DNA of 8,639 bases from Candidatus Shapirobacteria bacterium (lineage in GTDB: Bacteria > Patescibacteriota > Microgenomatia > VGLL01): the NCBI GenBank assembly GCA_016866735.1, contig VGLL01000038.1, positions 1 through 8,639 of the forward strand, written 5' to 3'. Every line of letters begins with the position of its first letter. Position 1 is the first letter of the stretch. The translations under genes were made by a program, and so were the position numbers. Under the pieces are notes generated by a model that searched no databases, was not told the origin of the DNA, and was given only the letters and a program-made list of their open reading frames with translations. This document shows positions 1 to 5,323 of this stretch, one piece after another.

Positions 1-1287
1 GTTAAACTTCGGGAATATGTGACCGACATTTTCAAACAAGTTTTTGAAAAATACGGCTATGAGCCCCTGGAAACGCCGGCTCTAGAATATTCAGAACTTA
101 TTTTAGGCCAGAGTGGCGAAGAAGCCGAAAAACAATATTACCGCTTTAATGATCCAGGCGGCCGTGATGTCATGCTTAAATACGAGGTGATGATCGGCAT
201 GTGCCGCGCAGTGGCTGCCAACTTAGACAAAATCACTTTTCCCTATAAGCGCTATCAAATTCAGCCCGTCTGGCGAGCTGAGAATACTCAAAAGGGCCGG
301 TATCGTCAATTTACCCAAGCAGACGCCGACACTATCGGTTCTGCCTCGATGCTTGCCGATGGAGAGTTTATCCAAATGGGACTAGAAATTACAGAAAGGC
401 TCGGCTTCAAAGAATTCGTGGCAAGGATCAGTAATCGAAAATTCCTCGATGGATTACGCGAATACTTGGATATCCCTCCAGAAAAATTCTATGGTCTGTG
501 TATGTCCCTCGATAAAATGCAAAAGATTGGGACCGAAGCGGTTAAGGAGGAATTAATAAACAAACGGGGAATATCTTCCGAAAAAACCACAGAAATTTTG
601 CAGATTATCGACCCGAAACGTTACGAAAAACTGAACAACTACCAAATCATTGATAATCTCATGCTAACTATCGGCAAAACAAAAATTGGTCAAGAAGGGT
701 TAAGGGAACTCAGAGAAGTTTTTCATTATTTAAAAATTGTCAATGTCCCAGACAGGCTTTATCGTTTTGATCCCTCCATCGCCAGAGGTCTTGCCTCCTA
801 TACTGGCCCCGTTTGGGAATTTGAGGTAATCGAAGGAAACGTCGGCTCGATTGCCGGGTGCGGAAGATATGATAATGCAATTGGTAAATATTTAGGGGCG
901 GGCAAGAAAATTCCGGCTACCGGCGGTTCCTTTGGTATCGAGCGTATCTGTGAAATTCTCAAAGACAGAAAAATGGCAAACCTAGGAAAAACCAATACCA
1001 GAGCCCTGGTGACGGTTTTCTCTCCTGACTATCTGGAGAAATCAATTGAAGTCGCGACTCTATTACGCTATCGTAATGAAGTAAACACCGAGCTTTATCC
1101 CGACCCCGAAGCCAAGCTTGACAAGCAACTAAAATACGCGGATAAAAAAGGAATTCCTTATGTTGTTATCATCGGACCAAATGAATTGGCAGAAAAAACA
1201 GTGGTAATTAAAAACATGAGGACGGGAGAGCAAAAAAAAGTAAAAACCACTAATTTAAACGAATTGGAAACGAATCTAAACGAATAG
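1..1287 (+). CDS. hisS: Histidyl-tRNA synthetase, 5' end outside the window
   Basis: Class II aminoacyl-tRNA synthetase that charges tRNA-His in the cytoplasm. The frame is open from base 1 (reads VKLREYVTDIFKQVFEKYGY), so the GTG at 19 is probably an internal valine and the true start lies upstream. Motifs seen, numbering from base 1: motif 2 around residues 85-105 (PVWRAENTQKGRYRQFTQ), the archaeal/eukaryotic-like variant; ADADTIGS just after it; the histidine-binding signature RGLASYTG at 262-269, keeping the Arg and second Tyr although RGLDYY is more usual; AGCGRYD around 285; motif 3 GGSFGIERI around 305-313; then the C-terminal anticodon-binding domain. The last 11 residues (NLNELETNLNE) are encoded by a dispersed repeat arm. 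The stop TAG directly abuts the next ATG at 1288. First visible gene of a tight plus-strand cluster. Confidence 0.95.
   Translation, partial: VKLREYVTDIFKQVFEKYGYEPLETPALEYSELILGQSGEEAEKQYYRFNDPGGRDVMLKYEVMIGMCRAVAANLDKITFPYKRYQIQPVWRAENTQKGRYRQFTQADADTIGSASMLADGEFIQMGLEITERLGFKEFVARISNRKFLDGLREYLDIPPEKFYGLCMSLDKMQKIGTEAVKEELINKRGISSEKTTEILQIIDPKRYEKLNNYQIIDNLMLTIGKTKIGQEGLRELREVFHYLKIVNVPDRLYRFDPSIARGLASYTGPVWEFEVIEGNVGSIAGCGRYDNAIGKYLGAGKKIPATGGSFGIERICEILKDRKMANLGKTNTRALVTVFSPDYLEKSIEVATLLRYRNEVNTELYPDPEAKLDKQLKYADKKGIPYVVIIGPNELAEKTVVIKNMRTGEQKKVKTTNLNELETNLNE
1252..1286 (+). repeat. Left arm of the palindrome flanking the GxxExxY gene
   Basis: Three copies of AAACGAAT (1257-1264, 1268-1275, 1278-1285). 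The arm is the inverted complement of 1681-1715, with 30 of 35 positions pairing by hand alignment. It encodes the last residues and most of the stop codon of hisS. The same arm recurs at 2977-3010 with 30 of 34 bases identical. Confidence 0.85.
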
Positions 1288-1686
1288 ATGGCAAAATTAA
1301 TCGAGCCGGAATTGAGCTACCAAATAGTCGGCATGCTTTTCAAAATTCACAATAAATTAGGGCCTACTTATCAGGAAAAATACTACCAGCGAGCTGTCGA
1401 ACAGGAGCTAAAAGAAAGCAAGATTCCCCATAAAAGAGAATCCAAAGTCGAAATCGGTTATGATAACAAAAGATTGGGCAACTACTCCGTTGATTTTATC
1501 ATCGATAACAAAATTGCTTTGGAAATCAAGTCCGTAAATTATCTTCACCCTAAATACATCAATCAAGTTCTTGGTTATCTTAACGCTTTCCAAATTCGCC
1601 TTGGCATTATTGCTAATTTCAAAAAGAAAAAGTTAGAATACAAAAGAATTATATTACCTGACACTTATTTAAGAGAAAGTTATTAG
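1288..1686 (+). CDS. GxxExxY family protein (PD-(D/E)XK nuclease-like)
   Basis: A 132-residue protein of the GxxExxY family (Pfam PDDEXK_3 type), common in bacterial and CPR genomes; its biological role is not established. The N-terminal signature region is LGPTYQEKYYQRAVEQEL (residues 24-41): the Glu30 and Tyr33 of the name motif are kept, but the first Gly is Thr27. A nuclease-like core follows: Asp69 in VDFIID, Glu79-x-Lys81 in ALEIKS, then Gln93-x3-Tyr97, matching the D...ExK plus QxxxY pattern of RecB-like nucleases. All expected catalytic residues look intact. The ATG starts right after the hisS stop, with no Shine-Dalgarno site. The stop codon lies inside the right repeat arm. The gene sits exactly at the centre of an inverted repeat, suggesting a cassette rather than a true operon member. 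Confidence 0.85.
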   Translation: MAKLIEPELSYQIVGMLFKIHNKLGPTYQEKYYQRAVEQELKESKIPHKRESKVEIGYDNKRLGNYSVDFIIDNKIALEIKSVNYLHPKYINQVLGYLNAFQIRLGIIANFKKKKLEYKRIILPDTYLRESY

Positions 1687-1721
1687 TTTAAATTCGTTTT
1701 GCATTCGTTTAAATTCGTGAA
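1681..1721 (+). repeat. Right arm of the palindrome flanking the GxxExxY gene
   Basis: ATTCGTTT units at 1692-1699 and 1703-1710, plus ATTCGTG at 1713-1719. Pairs with 1252-1286. Bases 1682-1721 match 3011-3050 at 35 of 40 positions without gaps. The arm supplies the TAG stop of the GxxExxY gene (1684-1686) and, at its end, the likely GTG start of the transporter gene (1717-1719). Confidence 0.85.
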
Positions 1722-2661
1722 TAAAAGACTTAAGGCTTACATCTTACTTTTAATTGTCTCCGCCATTTGGGGAGTAGCTAGCCCTGTTATCAAGTACACC
1801 CTCGATTACCTTCCTCCTTTCACTTTCTTATTTTGGCGTTTTTTGATTACCTCGATTGTCTTTCTGCCCGTCTTTTTAATTTATATCAAAAAACATCCCG
1901 TCAAACTGGCCGATTTGCCCAAATTATCTTTTTTAGGATTTCTGGGAACGCCTTTAACTTTAGCTTTAATCTTCCTCGGCTACCAAAGAACGACGGCCAT
2001 GGACGGCGTACTCATTTCCGCGACAGCCCCCATCTTTATTGCCCTTGGCGGAGCTATCTTTTTGAAAGAAAAAATTACTAAACTAGAAAAAATTGGCTTG
2101 GGGTTGGCTATCTTTGGTAGTCTTGTGACCGTTTCTCAGCCGCTCTTTGAGGGCGGGTTTTTAAAAGGTGCGCTTACAGGAAATCTTCTCGTCTTTGGTT
2201 CTGTCCTCTCTTGGACGGCTTTCACTCTTCTCTCTAAGGAAGACTTTCATCGCCACCATCCTTTCGTCATCACCGCCTTTTGCTTCTTCGTTGGCCTCAT
2301 CGTCATCTTTCCCCTTTTTCTCCACGAGCAATTAACAATCAACAATCAATTACTACTTAATGACCATCAATTTCTGCTTAATGTCCGCTCCCTTCCTGGT
2401 GTTATCTATATGTCAATTTTTTCTTCCGTCATCGCCTACACGCTTTACGAATATGGCCTCTCTTTAATCGAGGCCTCCGAGACGACTATTTTTGCCTACC
2501 TCCAACCAATTTTCGCCGCCCCTGTCTCTTTAATCTGGCTCAAAGAGCCCATCACTCCCCTTTTCCTCCTCGGCGCCGCCATTATCGCCATCGGTGTTAT
2601 TCTCTCAGAGATCAACCCAAAGTTGAGTTTTAGAAAAACCCGTGATATTATTGATAAATAA
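1717..2661 (+). CDS. EamA/DMT-superfamily membrane transporter
   Basis: Integral membrane protein of about 314 residues, the usual size for the ten-helix drug/metabolite transporter (EamA) family, with two five-helix halves. The first half begins LLLIVSAIWGVASPVIKY, a typical EamA opening ending in a charged residue. The second half begins GNLLVFGSVLSWTAFTLLSK and ends in PISL-type helices (PVSLIWLKEPITPLFLLGA). The substrate cannot be told from sequence; relatives export amino acids and other small metabolites. I chose GTG 1717 because the protein then starts VNKRLKAYILLL as family members do; an in-frame TTG at 1699 would add six repeat-encoded residues. No Shine-Dalgarno site. The loop near bases 2326-2385 (EQLTINNQLLLNDHQ) looks like a low-complexity insertion. 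The stop overlaps the rpmE start by one base (TAATG). Confidence 0.88.
   Translation: MNKRLKAYILLLIVSAIWGVASPVIKYTLDYLPPFTFLFWRFLITSIVFLPVFLIYIKKHPVKLADLPKLSFLGFLGTPLTLALIFLGYQRTTAMDGVLISATAPIFIALGGAIFLKEKITKLEKIGLGLAIFGSLVTVSQPLFEGGFLKGALTGNLLVFGSVLSWTAFTLLSKEDFHRHHPFVITAFCFFVGLIVIFPLFLHEQLTINNQLLLNDHQFLLNVRSLPGVIYMSIFSSVIAYTLYEYGLSLIEASETTIFAYLQPIFAAPVSLIWLKEPITPLFLLGAAIIAIGVILSEINPKLSFRKTRDIIDK
2329..2352 (+). repeat. Heptamer AACAATC repeat inside the transporter gene
   Basis: Two perfect AACAATC units (2334-2340 and 2341-2347) flanked by CAATT and AATTA. Encodes the polar stretch QLTINNQL in a loop between predicted helices. I recall similar TINNQL-type insertions in other CPR proteins, but that is memory, not a search. 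Confidence 0.6.
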
Positions 2662-2978
2662 TGAAGAAAAATATTCATCCGACTTATTATCCAAACGCCA
2701 AAGTGACTTGCGCCTGCGGCAACACTTTCACCGTTGGCTCAACCAAGGAGGAAATTCACGTCGAAGTCTGTGCTGCCTGTCATCCTTTTTTTACTGGGGA
2801 GGCAAAATACATTGACACCCTAGGCCGAGTCGAAAAATTCGAGGCGCAAAGGCAAAAAGCCGCCCCCGGACAGATTATCAAGAAAAAGCAGAAGAAGCTT
2901 CTCAAGAGACTGGAAGAGGAGCGGAAAGAAGCGGAAAGACCAAAAAGCTTGAAAGAGATGTTCGAGAGGAAACACTAA
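2661..2978 (+). CDS. rpmE: Ribosomal protein bL31, zinc type, extended C-terminus
   Basis: Large-subunit ribosomal protein L31, 105 residues. The core begins MKKNIHPTYY and carries four zinc-ligand cysteines: Cys17 and Cys19 (CACG), Cys37 and Cys40 (CAACHPFFTG), i.e. the zinc-binding form. The core ends near residue 70 (HPFFTGEAKYIDTLGRVEKF, residues 41-60). A Lys/Glu-rich, probably helical tail of about 35 residues follows, ending SLKEMFERKH; E. coli L31 is about 70 residues and lacks it. The ATG overlaps the transporter stop by one base, so the two are probably translationally coupled. An rpmE-prfA neighbourhood is common in bacteria and supports both calls. Its stop codon TAA forms the first bases of the palindromic repeat. 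Confidence 0.95.
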   Translation: MKKNIHPTYYPNAKVTCACGNTFTVGSTKEEIHVEVCAACHPFFTGEAKYIDTLGRVEKFEAQRQKAAPGQIIKKKQKKLLKRLEEERKEAERPKSLKEMFERKH

Positions 2979-3050
2979 TTTAAACGAATAGAAGACGAAT
3001 CCAAACGAATATTAGTTTAAATTAGTTTTAAATTGGTTTATATTCGTGAA
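2977..3050 (+). repeat. Contiguous palindromic repeat between rpmE and prfA
   Basis: Left arm 2977-3010 is immediately followed by right arm 3011-3050. The arms match the arms around the GxxExxY gene (30/34 and 35/40 bases), but here nothing lies between them. The centre AAACGAAT/ATTAGTTT is self-complementary except for one pair. The repeat ends on the GTG start of prfA, as the other copy ends on the GTG of the transporter gene. Confidence 0.85.
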
Positions 3051-3744
3051 CAATTGTGCTATTATCGAAATTCGTCCCGGCACTGGCGGTGAAGAAGCCA
3101 AAATTTGGGCCAATGACCTTCTGCGAATGTACACCAGGTTGGCCAATCGGCGCAATTGGAAAGTGATTCTTATCGATGAGGGAGTCATCAAAATTAGCGG
3201 ACCTGGCGCTTTTGATTTATTAAAATTTGAGGCTGGGGTGCATCGCGTCCAAAGAATTCCCCAAACCGAAAGACGAGGAAGAGTACACACCTCCACCGCT
3301 ACGGTTGCCGTTTTGCCAGAAATTCCCGCTAATCAAATCCTCATTCGACCGGAAGAATGCGAGTGGGAATTTTACCGAGCATCGAGCCAAGGAGGTCAAA
3401 ATGTACAAAAAGTTTCCTCGGCAGTAAGGCTTCGCCACAAGCCAAGCGGACTGGTTGTCACCGCCCAAGCCCAAAGGTTTCAGGAGCAAAACCGCGCCGA
3501 TGCTCTTAATATTTTAAGAGGAAAACTTTGGGAGCAGGAAGAATTAAGGAAAGAGGCAACGATTGCCGGTTATCGCTCGGTTATCGGTCAGGGCAAACGG
3601 GCCGAAAAAATCAGAACTTATAATTTTCCACAGAATCGCATCACCGACCACAGAATCAACAAATCTTGGGGTAACCTAGACGCGATAATAGATGGTGCAT
3701 TGGACAAAATAATAGAAAGTTTGCGATTCTGTGAGTCCGCCTAA
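3046..3744 (+). CDS. prfA: Peptide chain release factor 1, lacking N-terminal domain 1
   Basis: Reads UAA and UAG stop codons and triggers peptide release on the ribosome. 232 residues against about 360 in typical RF1. The protein opens directly at the PCRF core (IIEIRPGTGGEEA, residues 6-18). Recognition tripeptide Pro72-Gln73-Thr74 (HRVQRIPQTERRGRVHTS) fits the RF1 PxT motif rather than the RF2 SPF motif. Catalytic GGQ is at 116-118 (SSQGGQNVQK). The C-terminal RTYNFPQNRITDHRI region is present. Domain 1, about 100 residues, is absent: an in-frame TAG at 3013-3015 closes the frame upstream, leaving only repeat sequence. The GTG start lies at the end of the palindrome, with no Shine-Dalgarno site. 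The final residues RFCESA and the stop are encoded by one arm of a long hairpin, and a second copy of the C-terminal coding sequence follows downstream. Confidence 0.92.
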   Translation: MNNCAIIEIRPGTGGEEAKIWANDLLRMYTRLANRRNWKVILIDEGVIKISGPGAFDLLKFEAGVHRVQRIPQTERRGRVHTSTATVAVLPEIPANQILIRPEECEWEFYRASSQGGQNVQKVSSAVRLRHKPSGLVVTAQAQRFQEQNRADALNILRGKLWEQEELRKEATIAGYRSVIGQGKRAEKIRTYNFPQNRITDHRINKSWGNLDAIIDGALDKIIESLRFCESA

Positions 3745-3815
3745 AATTGCAGCATGAGCCGTGTATGAATAATACTGAAAAGGCGAATGCTAAAATTAGG
3801 CGGGCCACAGGATCG
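3724..3815 (+). repeat. Long hairpin spanning the prfA 3' end
   Basis: Bases 3724-3744 pair with 3796-3815 over about 20 bp, with a single bulged A at 3734 and two G-U type pairs (3728/3811 and 3736/3804). An inner AGCAT/ATGCT stem (3751-3755 with 3787-3791) follows, then GCC/GGC (3758-3760 with 3782-3784) and GTAT/ATAC (3763-3766 with 3772-3775) around a GAATA loop. The left arm encodes the last RF1 residues and its stop. There is no T-run after it, so it is not a classic intrinsic terminator. Function unknown. Confidence 0.75.
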
Positions 3816-3915
3816 AGTTACCGATCATAGAATAAATAAATCCTGGGGCAATTTAGACGCGGTAATAGATGGCAACCTTGGGCCGATTCTCCAAAAACTA
3901 CAAGAGCTAAGTTGA
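3787..3915 (+). pseudogene. Second, diverged copy of the prfA C-terminal coding sequence
   Basis: A 42-codon open stretch whose homologous part (3805-3872) aligns with prfA 3628-3695 without gaps: 55 of 68 bases identical, and PQDRVTDHRINKSWGNLDAV against PQNRITDHRINKSWGNLDAI. The offset is 177 bases (59 codons), so it is in the same frame as prfA but separated from it by TAA (3742) and TGA (3766). Ten of 13 differences are silent, so both copies evolved as coding sequence. It ends GNLGPILQKLQELS then TGA, a plausible RF1 terminus. Most likely the displaced original 3' end, or the tail of a second prfA. It is too short to act as a release factor alone. Confidence 0.8.
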
Positions 3916-4061
3916 AATCCGAATATCGAAATTCGAAATCCGAAACAAATTCAAAATTCTAATTTTTAAATTCTAAACAGTTCCTTTTTTGGTTTTGAAT
4001 TTTGGATTTTGATATTAGAGATTGTTTCGAATTTTGTGCTTCGAATTTCGAATTTGGCCTA
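3916..4061. repeat. AT-rich TTCGAA-containing inverted repeat in a convergent gap
   Basis: Gene-free stretch between the convergent prfA and htrA transcription units. CGAAATTCGAA at 3927-3937 is the exact inverted complement of 4040-4050; the flanking GAAAC/AAATTC words recur in both halves with mismatches. A direct repeat AATTCTAA is also present (3955-3962 and 3970-3977). No reading frame or GC-rich terminator stem is visible. It may serve as a bidirectional transcription end, but only its position supports that. Confidence 0.6.
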
Positions 4062-5255
4062 CTAGCTAAACTCCTCCAGCGTTACGGCAAATTCCATTTC
4101 CTTACCTTCACGCCAGACGGTAAGTTTTAGCTGGTCGCCGATTTTCTTTTTCGCGATTAGCGCTGCCAGGCCACCGTCTTTCTCCAAAATAGGAGTACCG
4201 TCAAACTTAGTCAGAATATCTCCAATTTTTATTCCTGCTTTATCTGCCGGCGAACCACTGACTACTTCCACCACTCCCGCGCCTTCCGCCCAGCCGCGAG
4301 AGACCGCTTCGGCTTGCGAAATCATGCGGTAGCGGACACCCAAAAATGGCCGAGAAAATTGCCCGGTCTTGTTAAAATTTTCAATTGAATCCTTAACGAT
4401 ATTAATCGGCAGGGCAAAGCCGATGTTTTGCGCCCCTGAAGCAACCGCCACACTGACTCCAATCACCTGTCCGGCTGAATTCAAAAGGGGCCCGCCGGAA
4501 TTGCCCGGGTTAATCGCCGCATCGGTTTGGATCACATTATCCAGATGTTCGGCATAACCCTCGAAAGCCGTTCCTGCCGTAATTCCTCTTCCCAGACCAG
4601 AAATTACTCCAGTGGTTACCGTATTCCTAAATTCTCCCAAAGCCGTGCCGATGGCAATAACAAACTGGCCAACTTTCAATTTAGAGGAATCCCCCATTTC
4701 TACTGGCTGGAAGGCTTGCCCCGAGTTTGTCGAGGGGTCAATCTTCAAGATTGCCATATCATTCACTGGGTCTCGATAAATTTTCTTCACTTCATATTCT
4801 TTGTTGTCCTTCGTGATGACCTTGTATGCAGCCTCTGTGTCATTGACCACATGTTTATTGGTCACGACCAGACCATCTTTGGAAATGATAAAGCCGCTGC
4901 CGATATCCTGTTCTATTTTCTGCTCCCGTTGTTGTGGCTGCTGGGGCTGGCGGAAGCCGAAAAAGCCAAAGGGGTCCCAGAAATCTTCAAATGGATTTAA
5001 AATAGTTTGGGTCTTTTTGATGCTCACGGTAACCACCGAGGGCCCAACTTTCTCGACCACATCGGTTACCACCGACTCCTCGGTCAGAATTTGCTTCTCG
5101 ACAATTCTCTCTCCTGGTAAGACTGCTTGTTTAGGGAAGAATTTATCCAGAACACGAAAGCCAAAAGCCCGATCGGAAATCGCCCCGCCCAAGACAGAAA
5201 CAAGGACAATAAGCCCGAGGCTTGTCCCCATTAAAAATCGCTTAAGTCTACTCAT
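4062..5255 (-). CDS. HtrA/Deg-family serine protease with one PDZ domain
   Basis: Envelope quality-control protease that degrades misfolded exported proteins. 397 residues. Residues 5-27 form an N-terminal hydrophobic anchor (FLMGTSLGLIVLVSVLGGA), so the protein is probably membrane-tethered with the protease outside. The trypsin-like triad is complete: His135 (VTNKHVVN), Asp166 (NDMAILKI), Ser253 (INPGNSGGPLL). A flexible Gln/Phe-rich stretch lies at 88-112. One PDZ domain occupies about 304-395 (FLGVRYR, GSPADKAGIKIGDIL). Residues 174-181 (PSTNSGQA) look like an inserted repeat peptide just after the Asp strand. The ATG at 5255 has no clear Shine-Dalgarno site. It lies downstream of murB on the same strand with a 68-base gap containing a possible promoter. 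Which Deg paralogue (DegP, DegQ or DegS) cannot be assigned; one PDZ plus an anchor is DegS-like in layout. Confidence 0.93.
   Translation of the reverse strand: MSRLKRFLMGTSLGLIVLVSVLGGAISDRAFGFRVLDKFFPKQAVLPGERIVEKQILTEESVVTDVVEKVGPSVVTVSIKKTQTILNPFEDFWDPFGFFGFRQPQQPQQREQKIEQDIGSGFIISKDGLVVTNKHVVNDTEAAYKVITKDNKEYEVKKIYRDPVNDMAILKIDPSTNSGQAFQPVEMGDSSKLKVGQFVIAIGTALGEFRNTVTTGVISGLGRGITAGTAFEGYAEHLDNVIQTDAAINPGNSGGPLLNSAGQVIGVSVAVASGAQNIGFALPINIVKDSIENFNKTGQFSRPFLGVRYRMISQAEAVSRGWAEGAGVVEVVSGSPADKAGIKIGDILTKFDGTPILEKDGGLAALIAKKKIGDQLKLTVWREGKEMEFAVTLEEFS
4714..4739 (-). repeat. In-frame repeat insert in the htrA gene
   Basis: On the coding strand it reads GACCCCTCGACAAACTCGGG and onward, encoding DPSTNSGQA, with imperfect inverted symmetry (CGA/TCG and CC/GG around a short loop). 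I recall the STxSGQA peptide as a recurrent insertion across CPR genomes. It occurs only once in this window, so repeat status rests on memory. Confidence 0.55.
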
Positions 5256-5291
5256 TAGCCAGTAAATTATTCACTCGGAAACACAAGAATT

Positions 5292-5320
5292 AGCTTAAAT
5301 CTTGCCGGTAAATTAGTCAA
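5292..5320 (-). promoter_or_regulatory. Possible sigma70-type promoter for htrA
   Basis: On the minus strand, TTGACT (5315-5320) is followed after 17 bases by TAAGCT (5292-5297), just past the murB stop. The -35 match is good and the -10 weak. A second -10-like AATAAT closer to the htrA ATG is an alternative. Confidence 0.35.
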
Positions 5321-5323
5321 GTC

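Noticed and set aside
1833..2081. An 82-codon open frame within the transporter gene.
   Set aside because: It lies in another frame of a clearly recognised membrane protein and has no recognisable motif or start signal.
3753..3790. GAGCCGTGTATGAA resembles the start of group II intron domain V.
   Set aside because: The required second strand (GTACGG-type) is missing, no reverse transcriptase is nearby, and the segment instead pairs within the longer hairpin.
3805..3915. Second prfA tail considered as the second exon of RF1, joined by splicing or stop readthrough.
   Set aside because: The first copy already encodes the same region completely, so joining would duplicate it; no intron signals seen.
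4527..5265. Plus-strand open frames of 154-157 codons opposite htrA.
   Set aside because: They are antisense to a protease with an intact catalytic triad, and their translations show no family features.
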